Below the pieces are notes generated by a model, which saw nothing but the letters and a program-made list of their open reading frames with translations, was not told the origin of the DNA and did no database searches. A stretch of 29,760 nucleotides of DNA from assembly GCA_035443705.1 (NCBI GenBank), contig DAORSV010000011.1, forward strand, positions 1 through 29,760, in the 5' to 3' direction. This stretch comes from CADEGZ01 sp035443705. Its GTDB lineage: Bacteria > Pseudomonadota > Gammaproteobacteria > UBA6186 > Azoamicaceae. Shown here one piece after another: positions 22,556 to 29,760 of this stretch. A program made the position numbers and the translations under genes. Positions within the stretch are counted from its first letter, which is position 1. Each line of letters starts with the position of its first letter.

Positions 22556-23010
22556 TAAATGAAAGAATTAAAGTAATGGAACATATAGCATCTACGCATG
22601 AGAGTAGAATTTTAACCGCTCTAGAGCATTTAAAAAATACATTCCCATTAACAGAAGAATCTGTAGGGCATCTTTCTGATGATCAATTGCTGAATATAGA
22701 GATGTTGACAAGTAGATTTGCTAAGCTTCAAGATTATTTAGGCACAAAGGTGTTTGATATTTTTTTTGAGGTTGAGCAAGAAAATGTAGACGGATTTACG
22801 ATGATTGATAAACTAAATAAGTTAGAAAAACTAGGGATCATTAATGATGCTCATCAATGGCGTGATATGCGTGGTGCACGGAACATTGTTGAGCATGAGT
22901 ATCCTGATAACCCATTGCTTATAGCCAGTAATTTAAATAAAATTCATGACATGATACCTTTTTTAATTGCAATTAAAAGACGTATTTTTGAAAAAGTGCG
23001 AAAAATTTAA
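22552..23010 (+). CDS. HepT-like HEPN toxin, second system
   Basis: This 152-residue helical protein has the HEPN motif RX4HXY at Arg110, His115, Tyr117 (RGARNIVEHEY). In type VII toxin-antitoxin systems this is the RNase site plus the Tyr AMPylated by the partner. The N-terminal half (ESRILTALEHLKN, MLTSRFAKLQDYLG) fits the helical bundle of nucleotidyltransferase-associated HEPN proteins. It is longer than HepT at 13333 and not closely similar. The ATGA overlap with the nucleotidyltransferase gene makes joint translation likely. Activity is inferred from family and pairing only. Confidence 0.77.
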   Translation: MINERIKVMEHIASTHESRILTALEHLKNTFPLTEESVGHLSDDQLLNIEMLTSRFAKLQDYLGTKVFDIFFEVEQENVDGFTMIDKLNKLEKLGIINDAHQWRDMRGARNIVEHEYPDNPLLIASNLNKIHDMIPFLIAIKRRIFEKVRKI

Positions 23011-23041
23011 GGCCAAATGCAAAATGTTTATTTGCGCTATG

Positions 23042-23077
23042 CAGAATTGTTGAAATTCTGATAACATCTCCTATCTT
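23042..23077 (+). promoter_or_regulatory. Predicted promoter and hairpin upstream of petABC
   Basis: TTGAAA (23050-23055), 16 bases, TATCTT (23072-23077) stand about 30 bases before petA. The -35 box lies within an inverted repeat CAGAAT (23042-23047) / ATTCTG (23054-23059), which could be an operator. Its own promoter would let petABC be expressed despite the toxin-antitoxin cassette before it. Confidence 0.4.
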
Positions 23078-23105
23078 AGGCACCCGATACAAGGAGTTGA
23101 TGAGA

Positions 23106-23693
23106 ATGAGTGTCGACGAAATGGATACCGGACGTCGACGGTTTTTAACAGCTACGGCATCTGTTATTGGTGGCGTCGGTGTTGCCTGTGCTGCTTTTCC
23201 TTTTCTCGCTTCTTGGGCACCCAGCGTAAAAGCGCGCGCTTTAGGTTCGCCTGTTGAGGTGGATATCAGCAAAATTGAACCCGGCCAAAAAATCACTGTT
23301 GCTTGGCGAGGTCAGCCGGTTTTTATTGTGCATCGTACGCACGAAGAATTAAATGGCTTAAGCTTGGTGACTCAAGAATTGAGAGATCCTTTATCTAAAG
23401 AATCCGTTCAACCCGCCTACGCCGATAATATTTACCGTTCGATTAAACCCGATATTTTAGTGTTAATTGGCATTTGTACGCATTTAGGCTGTGTGCCGCT
23501 GTACAAGCCAACCGTCGGATCGATAGAACCCGGTTGGGAAGGGGGCTTTTTTTGTCCGTGTCATGGTTCTAAATACGATATGGCGGGACGTGTGTATAAA
23601 GGCGTGCCAGCGCCCTTAAATTTGGTGGTTCCACCTTATAAGTTTTTGAGCGATACGATTATTGTAGTCGGAACCGATGGTGTAGCCGCGTGA
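23106..23693 (+). CDS. petA: Ubiquinol-cytochrome c reductase Rieske iron-sulfur subunit
   Basis: The Rieske subunit carries electrons from ubiquinol to cytochrome c1 in complex bc1. From ATG 23106 it has 195 residues: a twin-arginine signal (RRRFLTA, 10-16) with a membrane anchor at about 17-35, then the Rieske fold with [2Fe-2S] ligands Cys124, His126 (CTHLGC) and Cys150, His153 (CPCHGS); Cys129 and Cys152 form the conserved disulfide. I chose the third possible start because AAGGAG lies 9 bases before it; ATG 23100 would be only 3 bases away. Its stop overlaps the petB GTG start. Confidence 0.96.
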   Translation: MSVDEMDTGRRRFLTATASVIGGVGVACAAFPFLASWAPSVKARALGSPVEVDISKIEPGQKITVAWRGQPVFIVHRTHEELNGLSLVTQELRDPLSKESVQPAYADNIYRSIKPDILVLIGICTHLGCVPLYKPTVGSIEPGWEGGFFCPCHGSKYDMAGRVYKGVPAPLNLVVPPYKFLSDTIIVVGTDGVAA

Positions 23694-24922
23694 TAAAATT
23701 GAGATCAGCCTCGCGGTATTTAATGAGCTGGGTAGACGATCGTTTTCCTTTAACGAAATTGTGGAATGAGCACTTAGCACATTACTACGCGCCTAAGAAT
23801 TTTAATTTTTGGTATTATTTTGGATCGCTCGCTCTTTTTGTTTTAGTGAATCAAATAGTAACAGGTATTTGGCTCACGATGAACTATACCCCCACTGCGG
23901 AAGGTGCTTTTGATTCTATAGAATATATTATGCGCGAAGTCCCTTGGGGCTGGTTGCTGCGTTACTTACATTCTACAGGCGCTTCTTTTTTCTTTATTGT
24001 TGTTTATTTGCATATGTTTAGAGGGCTTTTGTATGGCTCTTATAAAAAACCGCGAGAGCTCGTTTGGATCTTCGGTATGCTGATATTTTTATGCTTAATG
24101 GCAGAGGCGTTTTTTGGATACTTATTGCCGTGGGGCAATATGTCTTTTTGGGGTGCGCAAGTCATTACCTCTTTATTTGGCGCTATTCCTTATGTGGGAG
24201 AAGCGTTAGTTGAGTGGATCAGAGGTGATTACAATATTACAGGTGTTACCTTAAACCGTTTTTTTGCCCTGCATGTGATTGCCGTACCGCTAATTTTTCT
24301 AGGGTTGGTTGTTGCGCACATCTTGGCTTTACACGAAGTGGGATCGAACAATCCCGATGGCATTGAAATTAAAAAACACAAAAACAAAGAGGGCATTCCT
24401 CTCGATGGCATACCTTTTCATCCTTATTATACCGTGAAAGATTTAATGGGGTTGGCGGCTTTTTTGGTGATTTTTTGTGCTATTGTGTTTTTTGTACCTG
24501 ATGTGGGTGGATTCTTTATAGAAGCCCCTAATTTTGAGCCTGCAGATCCCTTAAAAACGCCTACGCATATTGCGCCTGTTTGGTATATGACGCCTTACTA
24601 TGCCATTTTGCGCGCTATTCCCGATAAATTATTAGGCGTTGTCGCCATGGGTGCTTCTATTATGGTCTTTTTCTTTTTGCCTTGGTTAGACCGAAGTCCT
24701 GTAAAATCTATTCGATATCGTGGCATCTATTATAAAAGCGCATTGACTTTATTTGTATTCAGCTTTGTTATGTTGGGATATTTGGGATCGCATCCGCCAA
24801 CACCCACTTTGGTTTTAATGGCGAGAGTCAGCACCCTCGTGTATTTCTTATTTTTCTTATTAATGCCGCTGTATACGACATTCGATAAAATAAAACCCGA
24901 ACCAGATAGGGTGACTGGATAG
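23690..24922 (+). CDS. petB: Cytochrome b of the bc1 complex
   Basis: This membrane subunit holds hemes bL and bH and both quinone sites. The 410 residues show about eight to nine membrane helices. The heme ligands lie in RYLHSTGASFFFIVVYLHMFRG and in RFFALHVIAVPLIFLGLVVAHILAL. GYLLPWGNMSFWGAQVIT is typical. The Qo-site motif usually PEWY reads PVWY (APVWYMTPYYAILRAIPDK), a variant known in some proteobacteria. Translation starts at a GTG that overlaps the petA stop (GTGA), a sign of coupling. petC follows after 20 bases. Confidence 0.97.
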   Translation: MIKLRSASRYLMSWVDDRFPLTKLWNEHLAHYYAPKNFNFWYYFGSLALFVLVNQIVTGIWLTMNYTPTAEGAFDSIEYIMREVPWGWLLRYLHSTGASFFFIVVYLHMFRGLLYGSYKKPRELVWIFGMLIFLCLMAEAFFGYLLPWGNMSFWGAQVITSLFGAIPYVGEALVEWIRGDYNITGVTLNRFFALHVIAVPLIFLGLVVAHILALHEVGSNNPDGIEIKKHKNKEGIPLDGIPFHPYYTVKDLMGLAAFLVIFCAIVFFVPDVGGFFIEAPNFEPADPLKTPTHIAPVWYMTPYYAILRAIPDKLLGVVAMGASIMVFFFLPWLDRSPVKSIRYRGIYYKSALTLFVFSFVMLGYLGSHPPTPTLVLMARVSTLVYFLFFLLMPLYTTFDKIKPEPDRVTG

Positions 24923-24942
24923 TGGCAAGGGGTTAAAGATCC

Positions 24943-25680
24943 ATGAAAACAAAAAAAATATCGTATTCTTTCCTGATTTTTTTAGTGCTTTTAACGTTTT
25001 TTGCGCTAACACCCTTAACAAACGTAGCGTACGCTGCTGCGGAAGCAGAAGATGTCTTAGATAAAGCCCATATTGATCCGAGTGATTTGGCTTCTTTGCA
25101 ACGCGGTGTCGAAATTTTTATGAATGTGTGTTCGGGCTGTCATAGTCTTAAATATATTCGATATAGCACTATGGCAAAAGATATTGGGATTGTTGATTCC
25201 AAAGGAGCAGTCCTAGATCAAGCGGTTAAAACGAATTTGATGTTTGTGGGCGATAAACTGGTTGATACGATACAAAGTTCGATGACTAAAGAAGAAGGTG
25301 TAAATTGGTTTGGCGTAGCGCCACCCGATTTATCGCTGGTCGCCCGTTTGCGCGGTGTTGATTGGCTGTATACCTATTTACGCTCTTTTTATCTCGATAA
25401 AAAAAGGCCTTGGGGGGTGAATAACCATTTATTTCCCGATGTGGCGATGCCAGATGCACTCTTTAACTTACGTGCCCGTTTATTATTAGAGCCGGACGGG
25501 CAAAAAAAAGTGGATAGGCTTGTGTTAGACTTAGTGAACTTTCTCCACTATGCAGGAGAGCCCACAAAATTGGTGCGAGAGAGCATCGGCAAATGGGTGC
25601 TTTTGTTTTTAGGGGTATTTTTTGTTTTTGCCTATCTTTTAAAGCGAGAATATTGGAAGGATGTTCATAAATGTCTATAG
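24943..25680 (+). CDS. petC: Cytochrome c1 of the bc1 complex
   Basis: It accepts electrons from the Rieske protein and passes them to soluble cytochrome c. The 245-residue protein has a signal peptide (1-32, AYAA end), the heme-binding motif CSGCH at Cys63, Cys66 and His67, a probable axial Met in PDVAMPDALF, and a C-terminal membrane anchor (WVLLFLGVFFVFAYLLKREYW). Its last ten bases overlap the sspA start. Together with petA and petB this is a complete three-subunit bacterial bc1 complex, which suggests aerobic respiration with a c-type cytochrome branch. Confidence 0.96.
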   Translation: MKTKKISYSFLIFLVLLTFFALTPLTNVAYAAAEAEDVLDKAHIDPSDLASLQRGVEIFMNVCSGCHSLKYIRYSTMAKDIGIVDSKGAVLDQAVKTNLMFVGDKLVDTIQSSMTKEEGVNWFGVAPPDLSLVARLRGVDWLYTYLRSFYLDKKRPWGVNNHLFPDVAMPDALFNLRARLLLEPDGQKKVDRLVLDLVNFLHYAGEPTKLVRESIGKWVLLFLGVFFVFAYLLKREYWKDVHKCL

Positions 25681-26312
25681 CGACTAATCGGCGAGCAGTG
25701 ATGACTTTGTATTCGTCTTCAGATCCTTACAGTCATCGTGTACGAATTGCCTTAGCCGAAAAAGCGGTAACCGTTGATATTTTAGATATCAAGTCAGAAA
25801 AAATTAAAGAAGAACTGAATCAATTAAATCCCTATGGATCGGTGCCAACGCTGCTCGATCGCGATTTGGTTGTGTATACCTCCGAAGTGATTATGGAATA
25901 TTTGGATGAGCGGTTTCCGCATCCACCCTTAATGCCCGTTTATCCGATTGCACGTGCACGCACGCGTTTAATGATGTATCGGCTCAACAGAGATTGGTAT
26001 TCTTTAATGGACAAAATTTTATTGTTGGGTGTTAAAAAGACGGTAGAAATTAAAGATGCGCGCAAAGAATTAACAGAGAGTCTGACCAGTGTTGCACCTA
26101 TATTAAGCGAAATGTCTTTTTTCTTAAGTGAAGAATTTTCTTTATTGGATTGCTGTATTGCGCCTTTATTATGGCGTTTGCCTCTGTTAGGCATAGAATT
26201 ACCACCACAGGCAAAATCCGTGCTAGGCTATGCGGAACGTTTATTTCAACGACCGTCTTTTGTGGCGAGTTTAAGCGAGGTTGAGTTAGCTATGCGTAGT
26301 ATTAAAAAATGA
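25671..26312 (+). CDS. sspA: Stringent starvation protein A
   Basis: SspA is a glutathione S-transferase fold protein that binds RNA polymerase and affects transcription under starvation and acid stress. It has 213 residues: a thioredoxin-like N domain (MTLYSSSDPYSHRVRIALAEK, NPYGSVPTLLDRDLVVYTSEVIMEYLDERFPHPPL) and an all-helical C domain. GGAAGGA about 9 bases before ATG 25671 supports this start although it overlaps petC by ten bases; Met11 is an alternative. Its own stop overlaps sspB (ATGA). The petABC-sspAB order is conserved in many gammaproteobacteria. Confidence 0.93.
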   Translation: MSIATNRRAVMTLYSSSDPYSHRVRIALAEKAVTVDILDIKSEKIKEELNQLNPYGSVPTLLDRDLVVYTSEVIMEYLDERFPHPPLMPVYPIARARTRLMMYRLNRDWYSLMDKILLLGVKKTVEIKDARKELTESLTSVAPILSEMSFFLSEEFSLLDCCIAPLLWRLPLLGIELPPQAKSVLGYAERLFQRPSFVASLSEVELAMRSIKK

Positions 26313-26749
26313 TGACATCGACACGGCCGTATTTAATTCGGGCCTTTTATGATTGGATTGTCGATAATGCTTGTACGCCGCATATCGTTGTTAATGCGGG
26401 TGCGGAAAATGTTGAAGTTCCAGACGAGTATGTCGATGGTGGACAGATTGTCTTGAATATTGCCGTTAATGCGGTTCAAGGTTTGCGCTTAGGCGATCAC
26501 GAGATCGAGTTTCAAGCCCGATTTGGGGGCAGGATTCGACGCGTATACGCGCCCATTCATTCAATACTGGCGATTTATGCCAAAGAAAATGGTCGTGGAA
26601 TGGTTTTTGCGGAAGAAGAAGAGAGCATGCCAGCACCCACTTCACCACCTTCAGACTCTAAAAAAGGGAAGACAGCGATTAAAGAAGCCGACAAAAAACC
26701 CGGCAAACGACCACCCGGTGATCGTTCGCATTTAACGGTTGTTAAATAA
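26309..26749 (+). CDS. sspB: ClpXP protease specificity-enhancing factor SspB
   Basis: SspB binds ssrA-tagged and other substrates and delivers them to ClpXP. The 146 residues show the substrate-binding domain at about 4-110 (RPYLIRAFYDWIVDNACTPHIVVNA, VLNIAVNAVQGLRLGD, GRIRRVYAPIHSILAIYAKENGRGM), a flexible acidic/Pro/Lys linker, and the C-terminal ClpX-binding tail RPPGDRSHLTVVK (compare the VVK ending of E. coli). The start overlaps the sspA stop; Met1 or Met2 is possible. The gene ends at a large palindrome. Confidence 0.95.
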   Translation: MMTSTRPYLIRAFYDWIVDNACTPHIVVNAGAENVEVPDEYVDGGQIVLNIAVNAVQGLRLGDHEIEFQARFGGRIRRVYAPIHSILAIYAKENGRGMVFAEEEESMPAPTSPPSDSKKGKTAIKEADKKPGKRPPGDRSHLTVVK

Positions 26750-26837
26750 AATCCCCCCCGAATAAGCGACTTGTTGCCCCACTTTGAAAAAGGGGGGCAG
26801 CCGTGCGAGCGTTAAGCTCGCGTCGGCGGGGGGATTT
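26749..26837. repeat. Nested palindromic element between sspB and dolP
   Basis: Outer arms AAATCCCCCC (26749-26758) and GGGGGGATTT (26828-26837) enclose two inner hairpins: GCCCC/GGGGC (26776-26780, 26794-26798) and GCGAGC-GTTAA-GCTCGC (26805-26821). It fills the gap between convergent sspB and dolP, and the sspB stop touches it. It can serve as a bidirectional terminator. The left arm TTAAATCCCCCC type also occurs at 918-929. Confidence 0.7.
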
Positions 26838-26844
26838 AAATGCC

Positions 26845-27426
26845 TTAAATATACTCAAAAATCTGAACCACCTTCTCTACACCATTAATGGCGCGCGCAA
26901 TTTCTGTCGCGATTTCAGCTTCTGTATGTGTGAGTAAACCCATCAGATAGACAATGTTATCTTCTGTAAGAACTTTAACACGTGTCGCGCTGATTTCTTT
27001 GTTACCCACGAGTTTGGCTTTAATTTGTGTTGTGACCCAACTGTCGTGAGAACGTGTTGCAAGCGAAATGGGTTCGGCAACAGTGAGCTCATTATGGATA
27101 CGACGTATTTTAGGTATATTACTAACAGCTTCTTCTGTTTCTCTTTTGAATTCTTCCGTCGGGGTTTGTCCGACCAGCAATAATACATTGTTATAACTAA
27201 TCGGGGTAATATGGCTTTGCTGCCATAGCGGTCTATTAAGGCTAATGGCATGAATAGCTTTAAATTCGGCGGTTTTGTCGTCCATAATGGTACCTGCGGT
27301 TCTTCTATCCGTTACCATCACAGTGCCTGTTGCCGCTCCACCTGCGGCTGCCGCGATACAACCTTGTAATAAAGGCGCGATAAGCGTGAGCAATAATAGT
27401 TTCGAAAAAATTCGATTCTCGGTCAT
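26845..27426 (-). CDS. dolP: BON-domain outer-membrane lipoprotein DolP (YraP)
   Basis: DolP is a division- and outer-membrane-linked lipoprotein that binds anionic phospholipids. The 193 residues have a lipobox LQGC (Cys23) after a short hydrophobic leader, the AAAAGGAATG stretch, then two BON domains (about 45-117 and 120-193): NNVLLLVGQTPTEEFKRE and DNIVYLMGLLTHTEAE are typical BON loops. GGAG lies 7-8 bases before the ATG. It is the last gene of lpoA-yraN-dolP; diaA, which lies between yraN and yraP in E. coli, is missing. Length matches E. coli YraP (191). Confidence 0.92.
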   Translation of the reverse strand: MTENRIFSKLLLLTLIAPLLQGCIAAAAGGAATGTVMVTDRRTAGTIMDDKTAEFKAIHAISLNRPLWQQSHITPISYNNVLLLVGQTPTEEFKRETEEAVSNIPKIRRIHNELTVAEPISLATRSHDSWVTTQIKAKLVGNKEISATRVKVLTEDNIVYLMGLLTHTEAEIATEIARAINGVEKVVQIFEYI

Positions 27427-27441
27427 GTTGTTTCTCCAAGC

Positions 27442-27469
27442 GAGGGCGATGACTGCGATCCGCCCCTAC
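27442..27469. repeat. Palindromic repeat (family A), copy 4
   Basis: GAGGGCGATGACTGCGATCCGC followed by CCCTAC matches copy 1 read in reverse (GAGGGCGGACACAGCGATCCGC then CCCTAC) with the left arm partly decayed. It lies in the 53-64 base gap between the yraN stop and the dolP start, two genes of one operon, where it could stabilise or cut the message. Confidence 0.55.
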
Positions 27470-27479
27470 GGGTATAAAA

Positions 27480-27875
27480 TTAACAAAATGCGTTTTGGAT
27501 CCAGTCTATCTTTAATTCATGATCCGCTTCATTGCTTAGTGTAACGGCAACCACATCAAAACGACAAGCATAGCTTGCCATTTTGGGATATTTTAATAAA
27601 AAAAATCGCGCTGTTTTAATTAACTTTTGTTGTTTACGAAAATCGACACTGGCTGCAGCACCGCCATAGGCGGTATTGCGTCTAAATCGTACTTCTACAA
27701 AGAGCAGCTGATTTTGATATAGGCCAATTAAATCGATTTCGCCTAGACGGCAGCGAAAATTGCGATGCAGCAGCTGAAATCCTTGTTTTTGCAGGTATGC
27801 AGAGACGTGTGATTCGATTGCTTCACCCGCTGTTCGTTTAATCGGGGACGGGAATACCTTGTTCAAATCGGGCAC
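27480..27875 (-). CDS. yraN: UPF0102 (YraN) endonuclease-like protein
   Basis: A small protein of the UPF0102/YraN family, with the nuclease-fold residues Glu and Asp of GEIDLIG and Glu of FVEVRFR, then YGGAAASVDFRKQQKLIKTA and CRFDVVAV. Function is not established; the fold resembles Holliday junction resolvases. I prefer GTG 27875 (131 residues) because AGAGG stands 8 bases before it; the TTG two codons upstream is only 2 bases from that site. The start region overlaps the lpoA 3' end by 38 bases, the normal tight arrangement of these two genes. Confidence 0.88.
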   Translation of the reverse strand: MPDLNKVFPSPIKRTAGEAIESHVSAYLQKQGFQLLHRNFRCRLGEIDLIGLYQNQLLFVEVRFRRNTAYGGAAASVDFRKQQKLIKTARFFLLKYPKMASYACRFDVVAVTLSNEADHELKIDWIQNAFC

Positions 27876-29013
27876 AGACAAGACCTCTTTGTATTCGTTG
27901 GGTGTTATTTATCTGAAGTTCGCCGGTAAATCCAGGGGTACTTCTGGCAGAGAATCTTTCAGGATTGCCTAATTGGATAGCTAATTGATAAGCGTCCATG
28001 CCCAGCGCAAAGAATCGTGGGGATGCGTTTACACTATTGGGCCATAATTCTTGAAGGGTGCTGTGAGCTTCTTGCATCTCAGAAGACTGCGCTAAAACCC
28101 AAGGCATATCGCAAAAATGTATGCCATTCAAATCTTGATCTTTATGAGGCGAGGGCGTTCCTGAGTAAATGGATGAGGTCGCATAGACAGGTAGCGCTTC
28201 TGCATAGTAAAAATTCAATAAAGGCTTAATTTGTAACGCGAGTTCAGGGCTCGCCGCAATAAAGATCATATCGGCATCGGTACGTCTTGCTGTTCCTTGA
28301 ACTTGTAACAAATCACGGATTTTAGATTCGAGCTCTGCCGGCGATTTAAAAAGCTTGATATCGACAACCGTTGCATGATGAGATACCCAGACCTGCTTAA
28401 AAGTGTCTGCAAGGCGAAGTCCCCATTCGCTGTGGGGAGCCAGTATCAGTGTTCTTTGATGCCCTTGACGAAGGGCATGCTCAGCAACTGCAACGACATC
28501 ATCTTCTGGCATTAGGCCAAATTGGTAGAGGTTTTTCGGAAACGTATTATTTTCGGATATCGTGTTTAGGGCTAATACCGGAATTTCTAATTGTAACTTT
28601 GAAATAGCCTGGACTTCGGATTTGGTTAATGGCCCGACGATGATGTTCGCGTGTTCAGACAAGGCTTTTTGATAGGCGGCTTCTAGCGATTGGCTCGAAG
28701 TATCGATCATTTTAACTTCAGCATCGGGGGAAAGTTGATTCTGTTTTGCCCGATAATATGCCGCTAAAAATCCATCGCGTACAATTTTGGCGGCTTTTGC
28801 ATGTGGCCCTTTCGTCGGCAAAAGTAATGCGATATGTGAGTTTCTTGTTTCGCGTTTAGAAAGGTTATACTTATCTCTAGACATTTTTTCAGACGAAGTG
28901 CCCGATTGATGAAAATTAGTTTTGCATCCAGCTAAGAGCATTAAACAACAGAGGATAAAACCAAAGACGGCGGGATATAGATATCGAGAACAGGACAAAT
29001 AGGGTTTTTCCAT
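27838..29013 (-). CDS. lpoA: Penicillin-binding protein activator LpoA, short form
   Basis: LpoA is an outer-membrane lipoprotein that activates PBP1A. From ATG 29013 it has 391 residues, whereas E. coli LpoA has 678. Only the C-terminal periplasmic-binding-protein-like domain (LppC family) is present: HIALLLPTKGPHAKAAKIVRDGFLAAYY, IVGPLTKSEVQAISKLQ, PVLALN, ADMIFIAASPELALQIKPLL, and FALGMDAYQLAIQL. The N-terminal TPR-like domain is missing. A lipobox LAGC is at Cys30. A TTG three codons upstream is a less likely start. Divergent from rsmI across 55 bases, as in E. coli. Whether PBP1A activation survives without the N domain is uncertain. Confidence 0.88.
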   Translation of the reverse strand: MEKPYLSCSRYLYPAVFGFILCCLMLLAGCKTNFHQSGTSSEKMSRDKYNLSKRETRNSHIALLLPTKGPHAKAAKIVRDGFLAAYYRAKQNQLSPDAEVKMIDTSSQSLEAAYQKALSEHANIIVGPLTKSEVQAISKLQLEIPVLALNTISENNTFPKNLYQFGLMPEDDVVAVAEHALRQGHQRTLILAPHSEWGLRLADTFKQVWVSHHATVVDIKLFKSPAELESKIRDLLQVQGTARRTDADMIFIAASPELALQIKPLLNFYYAEALPVYATSSIYSGTPSPHKDQDLNGIHFCDMPWVLAQSSEMQEAHSTLQELWPNSVNASPRFFALGMDAYQLAIQLGNPERFSARSTPGFTGELQINNTQRIQRGLVCARFEQGIPVPD

Positions 29014-29068
29014 AGGTTTCAAGGTACTTTATTTTCTTAAAAAACACAAATTTAGTCGGGAGCCAAGC

Positions 29069-29760
29069 ATGACCCTACAGACAAAACCAGGCAAACTCTA
29101 CATTGTCGCGACGCCGATTGGCCACTTAGGAGACATTAGCCTTCGGGCAATAGATACCTTAAAAGTGGTCGATCGGATTGCGGCGGAAGATACGCGTCAT
29201 AGCTTAGGGTTGCTGAAACATTTAGGCATTGAAAAGCCTTTAGTGGCTTTACATGAACACAACGAACGGGAACAAGCAGAGAAGTTATTAGCATTCGTAG
29301 AAGACGGCCACGCGCTCGCATTGATTTCAGATGCAGGAACCCCCTTAATTAGTGATCCCGGTTACCATTTGGTGCAATTAGCGCATCAATTAGGTATTCA
29401 GGTTGTGCCTATTCCAGGGCCCTGTTCTATCATAACCGCGCTCTCTGCCAGTGGGTTGCCAACCGATCGATTTGTTTTTGAGGGATTTTTATCAGCAAAA
29501 GCCACTGCCCGACGCAAACAATTAGAAAAATTGGCAACAGAAACACGCACCTTGATTTTTTTTGAGGCCCCACATCGCATACTCGAGACTGTAGCAGCCA
29601 TGCAAGCGTGCTTTGGTGAACAGCGTTTAGCCGTTGTCGCACGGGAATTAACCAAAACCTTCGAAACCATTCGAATGGGCACATTATCGGAATTAGAGGC
29701 TTGGATGAAATCAGACGCGATGCAGCAGCGCGGAGAATTTGTAGTGTTGGTTGCAGGTCA
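29069..29760 (+). CDS. rsmI: 16S rRNA 2'-O-methyltransferase RsmI (3' end outside the window)
   Basis: RsmI methylates the 2'-O of C1402 in 16S rRNA using SAM. About 230 codons are present and the frame is open at the right edge; the full protein is usually about 280-290 residues. Visible tetrapyrrole-methylase-fold motifs are GKLYIVATPIGHLGDISLRAI, AEDTRHS, LISDAGTPLISDPGY, VVPIPGPCSIITALSASGLPTDRFVFEGF and FFEAPHRI. GGGAG six to seven bases before the ATG fixes the start. It is divergent from lpoA, as in other gammaproteobacteria. Confidence 0.95.
   Translation, partial: MTLQTKPGKLYIVATPIGHLGDISLRAIDTLKVVDRIAAEDTRHSLGLLKHLGIEKPLVALHEHNEREQAEKLLAFVEDGHALALISDAGTPLISDPGYHLVQLAHQLGIQVVPIPGPCSIITALSASGLPTDRFVFEGFLSAKATARRKQLEKLATETRTLIFFEAPHRILETVAAMQACFGEQRLAVVARELTKTFETIRMGTLSELEAWMKSDAMQQRGEFVVLVAG

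Noticed and set aside
24577..24591. PVWY instead of PEWY in cytochrome b as a defect
   Set aside because: This variant is known in proteobacterial cytochrome b proteins, so it is not evidence of lost function.

Overview
The window looks like chromosomal DNA of an AT-rich gammaproteobacterium. The order of its housekeeping blocks is gammaproteobacterial: ndk-rlmN-pilW-hisS-yfgM-bamB-der, rplM-rpsI-petABC-sspAB, and rsmI divergent from lpoA-yraN-dolP. The low GC, a lysine-tailed HU-like protein, toxin-antitoxin cassettes, many small palindromic repeats and trimmed gene clusters (no rodZ/ispG, gloB or diaA in their usual places) fit a host-associated lineage such as Legionellales/Coxiellaceae. 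That placement is inference; no 16S or other decisive marker is present.

Layout. 1-186 holds a hairpin and no convincing gene. 187-1819 carries an unrecognised secreted Cys-rich protein (+) and a PAP2-like protein (-) facing each other. 1901-5970 (-) is an acnA-fumC TCA-cycle operon with overlapping genes, divergent from ndk. 6092-13006 (+) is a compact run ndk-rlmN-pilW-hisS-yfgM-bamB-der (nucleotide balance, 23S/tRNA methylation, type IV pilus assembly, His-tRNA charging, outer-membrane protein assembly, ribosome biogenesis). 13019-13740 (-) is a HepT/MntA toxin-antitoxin pair. 14048-15866 (-) is mltD-ttcA. 16031-16774 (+) is a YafS-type methyltransferase. 16784-18528 (-) holds a flavin amine oxidase and a DUF3579 protein. 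18757-20139 (+) is an iron transporter FeoB that lacks its GTPase domain and sits directly behind a promoter overlapped by a Fur-box-like site. 20213-20674 (-) is the HU-like protein. 21080-22024 (+) is rplM-rpsI. tRNA-Gln(CTG) and a second MntA/HepT pair lie between rpsI and petABC (cytochrome bc1), which is followed by sspAB. 26845-29013 (-) is lpoA-yraN-dolP, and rsmI (+) runs off the right edge.

The most unusual aspects are: (1) the G-domain-less FeoB with its own apparent Fur-controlled promoter; (2) several families of short palindromic repeats placed at gene ends, two of which supply the last codons and the stop of a gene (amine oxidase, ttcA); (3) a 26-residue acidic insertion inside ribosomal protein S9; (4) two distinct HepT/MntA systems with opposite gene order, one inside a normally continuous housekeeping cluster next to a tRNA; (5) a PAP2-like protein with altered catalytic residues. 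No CRISPR array, transposase gene, prophage or rRNA was seen.
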